Source of the DNA: Diplosphaera chodatii | Lineage: Eukaryota; Chlorophyta; Trebouxiophyceae; Prasiolales; Stichococcaceae | Direction: 5' to 3' | Assembly (NCBI GenBank): GCA_032358165.1 | Contig: JAALGY010000010.1 | Coordinates: 1,611,299 to 1,675,298 of the forward strand | DNA length: 64,000 bases | Shown here: one piece after another, positions 1 through 12,799 of the stretch | Layout of the letters: every line of letters starts with the position of its first letter | Numbering within the stretch: position 1 is the stretch's first letter | The notes under the pieces: model-generated | What the model was told of the DNA's origin: nothing | The model's input: only the letters and a program-made list of their open reading frames with translations | Databases searched by the model: none | Position numbers and translations under genes: made by a program

Positions 1-110
1 GATTCATGTAGCATCTGCATTGGCATCCATCAGAGGACCATGTGCACACTGAAACACACTTCGCTCAGCATAGAAAGAGTGTCACACTCCTGCCGCAGGT
101 AAAAGTGCAG

Positions 111-1697
111 AGGAGTTTGTGGAGGCGGAGCTGAAGGCCACCCTGGAGGGGCTGGCGCGCCACCTGTTCGGCCAGGAGACGGAAGTACGGTGGGGTGAGT
201 GGCGCCTGTGAAAGCACGTGAAAGTTGGAGTCAAAACAGCGGCCGCGGCACAACGGTCATGCATAGCAGGGTTGGAGGGTGTTTGTAGCAGGCCACTGAC
301 AGCTCTGTCTGCCCTCCCTGCAGTGGACGCGTATTTCCCCTTCACCGACCCCAGTTTCGAGATGGAGATATTCTTCCGCGGCGAGTGGCTGGAGGTTCTG
401 GGCTGCGGCGTGATGCAGCAGTCCATCCTGGACGACAATGGCCAGGTCAGCAGGCAGTGCAGCAGCAGATGAGATTCCCGAGGTTGCCGCTGTACCAAAC
501 CGGGGCAGGGCTCTGACAGCTGTTAGCAGCCGCCGCTGGAATCATCAGCTGGGGTCGGCAGCGCCTGCGGAACGTCCTGCTATGTGGCTGTCTGAGCGTG
601 CTGGCCCATTGGATTGCTTGATCATGCAACACACTGGTGGCCATGCGACATGCAGGCTGGCAACAAGGGCTGGGCGTTTGGCCTGGGCCTGGAGCGGCTA
701 GCCATGGTGCTGTTCGACATCCCAGACATCAGGTCAGGCAGTTTGGCGCCCTGCTGTGCATGCACACCTCAGGCTGGAAGCAGACAACGCCGTGCGTCAA
801 TTCTGGCACAGCCGAAAGGTGGACGCCACTCCGGCACGTCGTGCCCACATGCCGAGTGGGGAACCCGCAGGCTGTTCTGGTCGGAGGACCAGCGCTTCCT
901 GAAGCAGTTCCGGGCGGGGGACCTCGGCGCGCGTTTCAAGCCCTACTCCAAGTTCCCGCCCTGCTACAAGGCACGCACCGGTCCTGTTGCGTCTGTGCAC
1001 AGTATCATGCTCGGAGGAGGCAACACCATCGGCTGCTGGTCGTGTGGTAGTGTATCAGCATGTAGCGCTCCAAACCCCACGCTGCGTGCTGTGCTGACGT
1101 GGTGTGGTCTGCCGTTTCCCTGCGCAGGACGTGAGCTTCTGGACCAGCGAGGGTTTCACGGAGAACAACCTGTGCGAGGTGGTGCGCGGCATCGCAGGCA
1201 AGCGCACCTCGTTTGACCTACAGCTCTGCAGCGCCATTCTGTTTTGCTGTGAACCCTGAGCTGTGAAGTCCACTCACAACTGGCCGCGGCTCGGCGCACT
1301 GGAAAGCATGGTGTGAAGGCATGCTCGAGTGCCGTCTCGCATGGAGCCAGAGGCGCGGTTTCCTTAAACTGCAAGCAGCAGCCCCGGCAGATCTGCATGC
1401 TGACAGCCTAGGTCACAGCATTTCAGCCCAGGTCACAGCTGTTTCAGCAACAGTCCCAAACCCATTTGATGACGCACATGCCAACCCCTTCACAAACGCA
1501 AATGGTGTGCAGGGGACCTGGTGGAGGAGGTGAAGCTGATCGACGACTTCACCAACCCCAAGACGGGGCGCACCAGCAACTGCTTCCGCATCGCCTACCG
1601 CTCCAACGAGCGGTCACTCACAGATGATGAGATCAACAGCCTGCAGAGTGATGTGCGGACGTCCCTGGCAGACGACCTGAAGGTCGAGCTGCGGTGA
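111..1697 (+). CDS. FARS2: Organellar phenylalanyl-tRNA synthetase, C-terminal part (5' end outside window)
   Basis: Charges tRNA-Phe in mitochondria and/or plastids. Exons: 111-194, 324-445, 656-732, 871-970, 1128-1197, 1513-1697, stop TGA 1695-1697. The joined protein carries class II aaRS motif 3 ([20 protein letters not shown]) followed by [13 protein letters not shown] and the C-terminal anticodon-binding (FDX-ACB) domain, with [11 protein letters not shown] and [18 protein letters not shown], ending LKVELR as in the plant enzymes. The start and N-terminal catalytic part lie upstream of the window. Two introns need GC donors: after the Lys of PPCYK (971, gcacgc) and inside GIAGDL (1198, gcaagc). 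With these the protein aligns to plant PheRS without gaps. Family identity is near certain; the targeting peptide is not visible. Confidence 0.93.
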
Positions 1698-2195
1698 CAT
1701 CTGGATGGGAGCTGGGACCACTGCTGCAGTTCATCAGTCAGCGTTAGCTTGGGACAGTGGCATGGGACAGTGGCAGAGCTGTTGTACATGACACTGCTGA
1801 AACGGTCAAAGATTTGGAATTGATACCCGGCCTGGATGCCAGTTGAACGGCGCTTGGAGTGCAGGCTGATCATGCAGAGTGATTACTCACAGTTGCCCAG
1901 TCAATGGCGCTTGCCGGCAATTGGTTCATCAATGTCCGGGTCAGCATTACAGGCAGAGAATATTGTGCAACCACTATCACACTTTATAAGGCAACGCACT
2001 ATGGCGCCATACGCATTCACAGGCACGGTGCAAACGCCTGTCTGGATATTGAAGCACATGAGCCAGCTGCTAGGGCGCCTGCTTCGCATCAGCAGCTGCT
2101 GCGGCAAGGGACCCAGAGCTATGGCAATCATCCTGCGTCCGCTTTTTCTACATGGCTGGTGGCGCCAGATGAGGGCGCACTGGGCTGTCAGCTCG
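1698..2195. other. Convergent intergenic region, PheRS / OGDH 3' ends
   Basis: About 500 bp between two convergent genes. I see no conserved reading frame, repeat or RNA gene. It presumably holds the two 3' UTRs. Confidence 0.6.
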
Positions 2196-5100
2196 TCAGG
2201 ACTCGTCAATTGGTTTGGCGTCGAGCTTGGGGTCCATGTGGATGTCCGTCAGGTCTACCGGCTCTGCTGACAGCCCCGCCTCATCTTCCCGCAGCCGGTC
2301 GCCCGTGAAATCCTGCAGCAGCCCGCCAGGCATCCAGCCGTTAGCGCATTGTGTGGAGAACACAACACACATTGGAGCCACGCAGTAATGCTTGAGCCAT
2401 GTGCATTGCAGCAGTGAGTAGGTCCAACGGCAGGCATCTAGAATAGTTGCGCATGCGCGGTGTGCTATGGTTGTGCACGAAGGATTCAATTGAAAGGAGG
2501 GCAGAAGCATACCAGGTTCAGGGCGTCCTCGACCAGCTTGGACTGCTCCTCTGCGTGCACCGATGCAAAGCCGGCGGCTGGCGAGGCCGAGGGGCCACGG
2601 CCCGCATACGGGATGTGAGGCGGGATTTTCCAGCCCTGCAGCACAATGACGCAGCCTGCTGTGGATGTGGACACTTTGGCTGAGCATGCCTGCGAGCAAG
2701 CGTAGGCTGCAGCAGCCACATCAGTCTTTGACACTGCGGACTGGCGGCAAGAATGCAGTTATCATGCACACAGAACGCCACGGGCCAGCGACAAGGTAAT
2801 CTGGGTGGATGCAGGTCCTGCTTCTAGACTGTAGTCCCTGAACTCTGTGCACCTCGGCGCGCATGCAGGCCTCGAAGCGGTGGGACACGTGCTGGAAGGT
2901 CTTAGGGTATAGGGTATAAGACACGGTGTGTATACACCACACCTCGGCGCGCATGCAGGTCTCGATGCGGTGGGACACGTGCTGGAAGGCGCCCATGTTG
3001 AGCGGCTCCTCCTGCACCCACATCAGCTGCGCCTGGGGGTACCGCCGCAGCTCCCGAAGCATCAGGTCGAAGGGGAAGGGCGCCAGCTGCAGGGCAGCAG
3101 GGCAGAGAACACCGTCAGTTTAAGGCACAAGCGCTTTGAACAGCCTTTCTGTGTGCAGCGCATCGGCGCGAAAAGCTGTTGTGAGTACAGCTGCCGTCAT
3201 CCAGCACCAACCCAGCAGGGCGCCATATACATCTCCAGGGTGCTACATCTCCAGGGTGCTACTACGATATCAATGCAAGACTGCGACAGTTCATGCAGTG
3301 CAACCAGCAATGTTTCCCCTGTCGAGGCTGTACCACAACCAAGCAAGCTGATGCACAGCATGCCGCTATGCTCTGTGGTGGTCAGCTACGAACTATCCTT
3401 TGCATGCTTTCACAGGCAATCGAGCAAGGGGCATGAAAATGGGCCGCACCTGCTCCAGGCGTACGATGGCAATGTCCTTCTGCAGCCCCTTCTCAGCGCG
3501 CTTCTTGTTCAAGTCGTAGTACACCTTGCCGCTGCACAGCAGCAGCCGCTTGACGTGCTCCTCCGCCGGCGGGTGCGGGCTCCTGCGGGTGGAATAAAGG
3601 CACCAGCTGATGACTGGACAGCATTCCATGCAAGCTGTATGACACGGCGGGCGGGTGCGGGCTCCTGTAGATGGACAAGCAGCGGATGATGCCTGGGCAG
3701 GACTCCACACAAGCTGCATGACTGCAGCTGCAAGTCCGCACAGCCGCCCACAGCCGCCTCTGCTCTGGTGGGAGCTGGGCCCACTGACAGCCACTCTGGG
3801 TGTTCGTCTGTCCGACTCATTCAGGAGCTGGGCCGGAATGGCTTGCTTGCTGTACTGCCTGTGGCAACCGGATTGATGTGCCAGGCTCGACAAAAGCAGT
3901 AGTTGGTGTACATAGCCTAGCATGGCTACCTATGCACCAACCGCACCTGTCGGTCACGCCCTCGTCCATGATGAGCCGCTTAAAGCGGACGCCAATGATG
4001 CCCTTGTCGTCGGGCACCTCGTCGAACTCTGCTAGCGGCGACTTGCACTCCGGGTGCCGCAGCAGGCTCTTCGGTGTCATCACGATCAGCGGCTTCCGGA
4101 ACTGCCGGTGAATCTGCAGCGCACATGCACCTCCGGTCTCAGCAGCATTCAGCAGCACCGTGGGCGTTGGCCCCCATCGCAGCGGCAGTGCCCGCGGTGA
4201 CCAGAAGGCTGCGGCGACGCTGAAAAGGATGCACACTTGGAGTACATGCAGCACACAGCAGGGAGGGGTTTAGGGGCAGCACCTGCCGCCGCAGCACGTG
4301 GAAGTAGTTGGCGGGCGTGGTGCAGTTGACCACCTGCCAGTTGGTCGTCTGCATCTGGTTGCCCAGGTGCGCGCCCGCAAACCTGGCACAAAGTACAGCA
4401 CAGCGGTAATGACACTGTCATGCCGGCAAGTCCAGTGTGCTGCTACCAGCAGTCAACTGCCTTTATACTTGTATCAGTTGCAGCTGCAGGGTTCTACTGC
4501 ATGGCCATGGACCCAGAGCGCTGCCGTAGGCCTGTCAGCAGACTCAATGCCGCCGTGCGACTACAGGTGGCAGCCAGCTCCTGGCATTAAGGTATGTTGT
4601 TCAGCGGTACACCCCGCACCACTTGGACTCGGATTCGTCAAACTCCGGCAGGCGGTAGGGGTCCTCGTCCACGGACTGCAGGAAGCGCTCCAGCCGGCCG
4701 CTGCTGTGCTCAGGGCCCTGTACTATACCACACAACGGGGTTGAAGGCCATGCAACTCAGGCCAGCAGTGCAGCAGGGGCCACCAGGAGCGGTGCCGTGT
4801 GCTGGCGGCATGCTCGGGGTGCCCGCGGCGCAGGTGAGATGGCCCTGGGACAGGTGCGTGCCGTGCTGCAGGGGGGTGATCGCAAGGCATGCTGCAGGGG
4901 GGCGCACCTGGCCGTCGTAGCCGTGGGGCAGCAGGCACACCAGCCCGCACTGCCGCATCCACTTCGCCTCGCCGCTGCACAGGAACTGGTCGAAGATGAC
5001 CTGCGGCGCCAGAAGCGGGGTCTCAGCAGCGCAGCAACAGATGGCACCGTGAATGCAAATGCACCTTCGCCCTGGGTACTAGTTGTGGGACACTAGTCTC

Positions 5101-8100
5101 AGTGCTACTGGTCAGGCTGCTGACGCCACAACCACGAATAGCACTCCCGGGCTGCAACGTTCACGTCGCCTTCATTGTACAATCCAGGTTTGAGGGAGAA
5201 AAAGAAGAAACCTTGAAAACCCTAAAGCACCTGGGCGCCATTGGCGAAGTCGCCGAACTGCGCCTCCCACAGCACCAGGCTGTTGGGATTCTCGAGCGCA
5301 TAGCCCAGCTCGTAGCCCAGGACGCCGAACTCGGACAGCGGCGAGTTGGACACCGTGAACTGGTTGTCGGGCTGGTCCGAGTACACGTGCTTCAGCGGGC
5401 AGTACGGCTCGCCTGTCTTCTGGTCAAACACCTGCACCACGTACATACTTTGCATCACATGCGGCTGCTGTAAGCAGGTGGGCGAGGCAGATCGCCGTGT
5501 TGTCAGCCTGCAAGGCACCCGCATGCTGCCCAGTCCCATTGTAGACAGCAGGGTGGTGTGGCGTGCTGCGCAAGCATTGAGGCGACCATTCTTGACGCTG
5601 GTGAGATCAATTCACCTGCGAATGCCGGTGGCTGAAGGTGCCTCGCTCCACGTCCTGCCCGCTGAGGCGCACATGATTGCCTGCACATGGGAAGCTTTAA
5701 GGTTGCAAGTCAATTGCAGTGAGCAAAGCGTCTGGACGCTCTTGCAGCTGTGTATCTCTGAACACATCTGCATGGCAGGTTGCAGGCTGCGGCATGCAGA
5801 CTGCAGTTCCTCTGCTTTTGGCGCATACCCAAAGCAGCATGCCAGCAGAGTAGCAGTTACTATTCATTTAGGTGTGCAGTTGCATCAGGCAGCTGCATAC
5901 TGGCACGGCGCACCCTCACATTTGCATCAGGCAGCTGCATACTGGGCACAGCGCACCCTCACATTTGCATCAGGCAGCTGCAAACTGGGCACGGCGCACC
6001 CTCGGACAGCAGCGTGCCGAATGCCATCGCCTCCGCCATGCCCCAGTCGACGAGGGGCTTGCGGGGGTCGCCCGTAATCATGTCGCGCCGCGTCTGGAAC
6101 AGCTTCTTAATCAGGCGGTGGGCGTTGAACTCCTTGGGGATCTCCGTGATCGCCTTGCCCACCTCCTGCAGCACATCGTTCGGCACGCCTGCGCAGTTGC
6201 ACAGCCATTCATCAGATGTGGTACATTCTGGCAGGTTGTGGATGGGGCCAAACAGATTGAACAGCGCTGGATTGAGTGCAGGCGGGCAGCAGTGTGGTTG
6301 TTCCAGCACACCAGGCTGCCGTGTATTGGTAAGTCAGTCATCACATAGGGATACAGTGGGAGCAGGTGCCTGAGTCAGAGACTCAACTATCATGTCTGCC
6401 TGCAATGCTGCTGAAAGGCAAGCCGCTGGGGGATATGACACATTGCGTCTACAGTTTCGTTCGGGGATGGAGGAGAAGATTTCGACCTGTGTTGCGGATG
6501 CGGGCCTTCTGGTGCGGCGACATGAAGCCGGACCAGTAGGAGGACAGCCAGTCCTTGGTGGACGGCACATACTCCTTGGCCGCCTCGAACTCGCGCTGCA
6601 AGATGCTGGTCACGTTGTCCCGCACCGACTTGGCCTGCAGCAGGGTTCAAGGCACCAGCTTTGAAGCGCAGTGTCAGCACTGTGCAGGTGTGAGGTGCAC
6701 ACAGGGAATATGTTGTCGGAGTAGCAGCAGCTGCAAGCTGCAACATCAATTAGCGTCTCAATTGCACTTGTGTCAAGTTGCTGTTGCCCCATAGCACACC
6801 TCTGGTTTCTGCGCTGCATCTGGGTGCAGCTGCATGCGGAATCACAGCATCACTGTTCAGGTTTCAGGCTTTGTGCCTATGCACCTGCTCCTCGTTGATG
6901 GTGCCCTCCTTGATGAGGCGCTGCTCGTACAGCACGTGTGGGTTGGGGTGGTCTTTGATTTTCTGCAGCACACACACGAGCGCCACACATCGGTAGGCTG
7001 CCGCCCAGGCGTCCCAGCTCTGCATGCTGACGGTGGCGCATCGAGTGCACAGCAACACAGTAGCTGCAGCAGATTTTTGGACCCATGACACTGCACAGCC
7101 ACGCTACTTCCCACCTTGTACATGAGCGGCTGCGTGAACATGGGCTCGTCGATCTCGTTGTGCCCGAAGCGGCGATAGCACACGATGTCGACGACCACGT
7201 CCTGGTGCCACTTCTGCCGCCACTCTGCTGCCAGCTCACACGCCCTGCAGCATGCCAGGGGAGTTGTGAGCCCCAAGCTTATACTTGCTTTAGTAGTCAC
7301 CTGTGCTGGCTGCACCGAAGAGGTCGGCCAGCATGCAAAATGGACCTATGCTGCAAACCTCCACTTGCATAAGAAGTCCCAAGTAGTCTTTACACTTGGG
7401 CGTGCAGACACAGCAGACGACACGAACCTCACGACGGCCTCGACATCGTCGCCGTTGACGTGCAGGATGGGGCACGACAGCGACTTGGCGACGTCCGTGC
7501 AGTAGGGGCTGCTGCGGGACTTGCGTGGATCTGTGGTGAAGGCCACCTGCGCACGTGGCGTTCAACACTAGGTTTGGAGGCGCTTCATGAGTGGTGCTCT
7601 ACATGTCAAGAGAGCATGCACCCAGCTCATACGCGGCTGTCACAGAGGCGGGGTCAGAAAACAGCATTGATGACGACATCGATCTGTATGTCAGCGGCCG
7701 CGCACCTGGTTGTTGACGATGATGTGGATGGTGCCGCCGACGGTGTAGTCGGGCAGCGCGCTCATGTCCAGCGTCTCATACACCACACCCTGCAGCACGC
7801 ACAGAGGCCGCCAGCGCACTCAGCGCTCACAAGCAGACGACCATGGTGCAGCGCATGCAGCGACACCACCAGCGGTGCTGGCTGTGCAGATGAGGCAGTG
7901 CCAATTCCAAGCTGATTGTTGCCAGTTGCCCACAGCAGACACCCTTGCCAGGTGCAGTTAAGCATCTGCATTCTGCAGCTGCACGAATGTGCGTCTCCAC
8001 AAAATGCATGAAAATGCAACCTGCCACCACAGATTCACCCCACCTGGCCAGCAAAAGCGCCGTCACCGTGCAGCAGCACCCCCATGTTCTTCATCCGCTC

Positions 8101-11100
8101 CTTGTCCTGCCCGAAGTGCTGCTTGGCGCGCACCTGCACAGGGTGTAAAGGGAGCCGGGGCTCAGGCAACTGGCAGCGCTGGGTGGTTCGTTGTCAGCTG
8201 GGTGCTTCGTTGTCTGTTGTGACAGGCTGCGCCGCAGCTGGCCAACTGTGGCAGATGCCGCACACGCTGTGACTTGACAGCAGCGCAGCAGATCTTGATA
8301 GCTCGTTGATAGCGTGTGGACTGAGGCAATGACGGCGTCAACGCTGTCCAGAATAGCACCTTGCCGAGCACGACGGGGTCCACGGCCTCCAGGTGGCTCG
8401 GGTTGGCCAGCAGGCTCATGTGCACGCGCCGCCCTGCAGGAGGAAGACAGGTATGCATTGAGGTATGCATTGTATGGTGGTGCTGCTACGTGTATCAAGA
8501 CAATTGATGCGTTGGCGCCCCAGGGTTTTGCTCGCTGGATGATCTGCTTTCGACTAGAGGTGACAACCACTGGCAAAGTAGCACCCTGCCACCGGTACTC
8601 GACCCGAGGATAGCAGAGCACCCGTAACCATGTTGGAGGCATCAGCTAGGAGACACCTTGTTGAACAGCAGCGCGCCTGTGGCGGTGGGCCGATCGTAGG
8701 AGGTGCCCAGGTGGTACTTCACATCGCCGGTGCCGTACGCGCTCTTCTGCTCCGCATATGTCGGCTTGCCCGTGAACTCCTTGAAGATCTGTGTCATGGG
8801 CTTGCGCACCACGTTGGCCAGCACGTTCAGGCGGCCTGCGCCAGCCACACGCAGTCGTCACTGCACTGTTGTATGGGTGCAGCAATGTACAGCAGCAGCG
8901 CCCACTCAACTGGCGTTGGCTTTGCTCTGAACCAGAGGACATGCTACCTTCCCTGAGCACGCAGCAAACAAGAGCTTGTTCACAGCAAGCAGGCTTGCAG
9001 TCCGGACAAAAGCAGGTGGTTGAGACGCATATGTAATGAGCCGCACACATCTAGGCTCTGTAGGCAGGGCGGACTCGGGTTCACTGGTTGCAGGTGTCCA
9101 CACCTCGGTGGGGCATGCCAATGCACACGGGCTTCGCGCCCAGCAGGTGGTCAAGATGCAGTCACAAGGTGCCCACCCAGGTAGGTGTCGTGGGCATGCT
9201 GGGGTGTGAAGCTGAACCCCGAGCCTAATCGCACCTCGGTGGGGCATGCCGATGCACACGGTCTCCACGCCCAGCTCCGCGGCGTGGTCGATCAGCGCCT
9301 TCATGCCCGGCACCAGCGTCTCGCAGCCCTCCAGGCCGAAGCGCTTGGCCGCCGCGTACTTGTTGGCCAGGAACGACTCGAACCTGCGGGTCGCCGGCAG
9401 CGCCTGGCGACTCTCGGATCCGCTGATGGCTGGCAATGTTCGCGATGCCACACAGCCGCCCACGCTTCAGATCGGATATCAGGACGCACCTTGCAGAAAC
9501 ACATAGCCACAAGAGGAGCGCTGAGAATGTGGGCAGGCTGCGCACATCTCCGACCAGGCGAGGCGGTCCAGGATGTGCACTTTGCGGTCGGGCGAGTACC
9601 GCACCGGGTCCCTCGTCTCGATGCGCTCCCGCAGCCAGTTGCACTGGTCCCGCGACGGGATGTGCATGTACTGCGCAGCACAGCAGTGGCGGCAGCAGTC
9701 AGCTCTGCATGCTGCCTCATAGGCAGGTGACCTCACTGCACAGCGTGCAGGATGTCCCGGCTTGTAGGCTGTGGCGCTGCTGTGCGATGCTGGTACACAT
9801 CGATGGGCGCTGTGGTCGGTGTCTGCAGCCTTGTATAGTACATGTTACAGGACAAGGTGCAGAGCGCAGTGGTTGCTGTGCACAGTGCAAATGTATTTAA
9901 ATGATGCGGCTCACCTCGTAGCCGATGGTGCCGCAGTACGTCTCCTTGAGGCGGTCCAGCACCTGCCGCAGCGTCTGCACCGGCCGCTCCTCGTTCAGGA
10001 AGCCCTTCATGTTCCAGGTGCCCAGGAAGAACCTGCGGGAAATGCAGGCAGCTCTGATCACCTCTGAGCACCTCAAGGGGCGGCAGGGCACCCTCACTAC
10101 ACCCTGAACCCTGCGCACCCTGAGCGCTGCTGGCCGCCAGAGCTGCAGGTGTTGGTGGTGGTGGTGGATGCTGATGCTGCACTGCTGTGGGCCCCGCAGC
10201 TACGCTGCCATGGGGATGACAGGCGGCCTGATTGCCTGGTGCAGTTACACTGGCACGGAAGGTAGCAAAGCTCACTCGCGGTCGAGGTCCTTGTCGGAGA
10301 AGCCATACAGGGCGGGGTCCAGCTCCACGGGCATCGGCCGCCGGTCCAGCCCCAGCGGGTCCAGGTTCGCCATGAAGTGCCCGTTCACCTGCCGCAGACG
10401 GGACCTGATGTTTGGCTGCCTTGAGCGGACATCCTGGCTGCCTGGCAGCCTGCCATGCTCGCAGTGGGCACCTACTGCTGCCAACGCCGCCACCCATGCC
10501 ATTGCGACATTGTGTGCGCTGTCATGTGACAACTCCAAACAAAGTGCGCGAGCTGCAGGCGCATCCCGGGGCGCATCACCACCAGCCCAGCAGCTGCATC
10601 CTGCATCCGCGCACCTGGTAGGCGCGCACGAGCAGCAGCAGGCGCATGGACTCCTGGATGGTCTGGTTGGAAATGGCGGCGGCGGTGAGGGGCGCCACTC
10701 CGCTGCCCTGCTCGAAGGCGTGGTACGCCTCCGCCACCGCCTCCGGGTTCACCCCCCGCTCTGCAGGGACACACAGACGTGTGAGTATGCGCAAGCACCA
10801 GGAAGCTGGTCGCCGAGCAGGGCCTTGGTCGCACGGTGGCGCCGCTGGCAGGGCGGCTGCTGTGCTCAGCAGCACCGCATCTTGCACACAGCTGCCGCCC
10901 AGATGTGGTGTAGCAAGGACCTGCTCATGCGCTGAGCCCTTGCGCACCCAGGTTGTTGAAGAAGGAGGCCCAGGTCTTGTCGACGGAGGACGGGTCGTCC
11001 CGGAAGCGCTCCTCCAGCTCCTCCAGGTACGTTGACGAGGTGCCGTCCAGGAAGCCGTCCTTCAGCTTGGACAGCGGCACCGGCTGCAGGCCAGGCGGGG

Positions 11101-11511
11101 GAAAACGCGCTTCCTCAGAAAGCCGAAATTTGGTTGAGATAAGCACACAATGATACGTTGCGACATCTAGGTGCCTGCGTCGGGTATAAGCAGAATGTAG
11201 GATGCTCGGGAGGTGTTCTGGCCGTCGCATCCTCAGCAGCGGGCGCACATTGTGGCAGCATTTGGCATGCAGTACAACTGCCAACTTGGTGTACATCCAG
11301 CTGAGCAATGGACATCAGGCACATTGACGTCCCCGAGACTCAGCCAGCACTGCACCTGCGGCACCGGTGGCGCCTTGGGGCCGTCGCTGGACTGTAAGAA
11401 GCGCAGCTGAGACGCGCCAACCGCGCCCGCAGCCGCAAAGCTCTGCAGCGGCCCATGGCTGGAGCGGCCAGCGGCGATAGCCGTTCTGAGAATGCCGCCA
11501 GCGCGCCGCAT
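2196..11511 (-). CDS. OGDH: 2-oxoglutarate dehydrogenase E1 component, mitochondrial
   Basis: Thiamine-diphosphate decarboxylase of the TCA-cycle 2-oxoglutarate dehydrogenase complex. The 26-exon model gives 1084 residues, close to plant E1 (~1020). Exons high to low: 11511-11356, 11083-10948, 10760-10615, 10388-10276, 10032-9915, 9670-9546, 9383-9235, 8835-8677, 8433-8360, 8133-8044, 7789-7706, 7546-7428, 7244-7115, 6962-6885, 6634-6487, 6188-6000, 5680-5616, 5431-5231, 5000-4908, 4717-4620, 4382-4283, 4113-3947, 3582-3450, 3086-2943, 2635-2513, 2312-2196. The N-terminus ([20 protein letters not shown]) looks like a mitochondrial presequence. Visible signatures: [35 protein letters not shown], the ThDP motif GDG...NN (HGDGAFAGQ to [11 protein letters not shown]), [29 protein letters not shown] and [12 protein letters not shown]. 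Intron 8 needs a GC donor (TATG then RRVHMS). Four splice junctions carry local tandem duplications (repeat entries). The exon with [19 protein letters not shown] is conserved. Confidence 0.95.
2850..2989. repeat. Tandem duplication of OGDH exon 24 donor end
   Basis: A 50-bp block at 2940-2989 (the 3' end of exon 24 with its GTG donor) recurs at 2850-2899 in the downstream intron, offset exactly 90 bp, with two mismatches. The interval has no stop in the gene's frame. Using the distal donor (gtgcac, ending 2852) would insert 30 codons in frame. Confidence 0.9.
3571..3723. repeat. Tandem duplication at OGDH exon 23 acceptor
   Basis: The word gggtgcgggctcctg occurs at 3571 and again at 3653 (offset 82 bp). 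Diverged similarity continues to about 3640 and 3723 (for example caagctgtatgac / caagctgcatgac). The block includes the 3' splice site of exon 23, so the intron holds a second acceptor-like copy. The offset is not a multiple of three. Confidence 0.85.
5880..6007. repeat. Triplicated 43-bp block carrying OGDH exon 16 donor
   Basis: Three head-to-tail copies (starting 5880, 5922 and 5965), each with ttgcatcaggcagctgca and ending gcgcaccctc. The last copy contains the real exon 16 / intron junction (donor gtgcgc on the minus strand). The other two sit in the intron and keep the same donor hexamer. Confidence 0.9.
9101..9261. repeat. Duplication of OGDH exon 7 donor end
   Basis: The 30 bp at 9232-9261, covering the end of exon 7 (CIGMPHRG) with its donor, recur at 9101-9130 with one mismatch. 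Looser similarity continues for about 25 bp (cgcccag...gtggtc). Offset is 131 bp, not a multiple of three. Confidence 0.85.
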
Positions 11512-12799
11512 GATGGAAGGCCTTCTGCTCAGCTGCCAGGTGGTGGTGTCGGAGTTTTAGGTTGGTGCTGTCGGGAATGTTATGTTGAAAATCAGCGACA
11601 CGGCCCCAGCGGCATCTGGATGCCGCTGTGTTGGGCTACGGCACTATCTAAAGCTGTCAATGCAAGGCGAGCGATGCTAGACTGCTGCTGCACCAGCATT
11701 GTGACAAAGGGTGGACTACAGTGAGAGTCGCAGATCCAGTTCCCTGTCCACAATTCACCCGTTAATAGCGTCATCCGCACCCCTTCCTGACTGAGCCACT
11801 AGGGTTTCCAGCCGTGGGACACAACAAGCCTGCAGCCGTGCGGCGAGTTTGATGCGCGTGACGGCTCTGTGCACCACCTAGCTGCTGCAGACCCGGCATA
11901 GGCACATTGCTGGAGTCAGTGGGCTCTAGAAGGGGGCGTTCCCCGTGCGCAGGCGCCTCTGCCCGCCGGAAGCGGGTGAGTTTCAGTTTTGCGATTGTTT
12001 GGGATGAGCTGCTTCCGGCTGTTGGAGACCCCTTCACCGCCCGCGCCTAGCATGCGGGCCATCACATTAGGCTCCTGCCGTCATGCATGGGCCCGCAGCG
12101 CTGCCGCGGAGCCCAGCAGCGGCGGGGCCTGCCCTCGCGCGGCCCAACTTCAAAAACTGCCACACTTTGGGTGTCTGAGAGTCCCGCCCGCACCCAACAA
12201 CCAGCTTTCCTCCTGTCTGCCCGTCGCGAGCAGATGGTTGCGTGCTGGATGCGGTTCTACTCGCATTCTAATGGCATCTGTAGGTCCGCGCGCGTGCTGC
12301 AGTTACCGATTGCCCTGCATGCACTGATTGATCAGAGCGCCCGTGTCGGAGATAGTGTGCAACTGGTTGCAACAGCGCCGACGGGCGACGCGCATCCTGG
12401 TTTCAGGAAGTACACCATTTGCTCGGGGCGTACAGCGCGCGATCAGTGATTGGGTCGCGGTATTTGCTCGTGTCGTTTTGTTGGACGTAGCACTAGGCAT
12501 TTGCAGGCACCTGCACATGCACCACCGCGCAATTTGCAGGCCAAATGCTGCTTACTTAACACATGCATTGTTTTGTGGTTGTCCTAGGATGCGGGCAATA
12601 GCAACTGCAGGCTCTTAGCGACGTATCTTGCCGTATGGTTCATGTGCTGTCATGCCGTCGGCTCATGCATCCGCTTTCTGGATGCGCAGGCACGAGACGG
12701 CGATCAGCTTGCTGCGGGCCCCAGCGGGCCGGCTAGCAACAGGGGAGCATGCGTCGCTGAGGGCGGGGCTGCCGCCAGGGGGCGGCGCCCACTGCCACC
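11512..12799. promoter_or_regulatory. Divergent promoter region OGDH / EAF1-like
   Basis: A 1.3-kb gap between divergently read genes, so both promoters should lie here. Small ORFs do not resemble known proteins. A 5' non-coding exon of the EAF1-like gene is possible. No TATA-like element stands out. Confidence 0.5.

Noticed and set aside
8657..8676. GT donor at 8656 for OGDH intron 8
   Set aside because: It breaks frame with the next exon by one nucleotide and adds non-conserved residues. The GC donor at 8676 gives a gap-free join.
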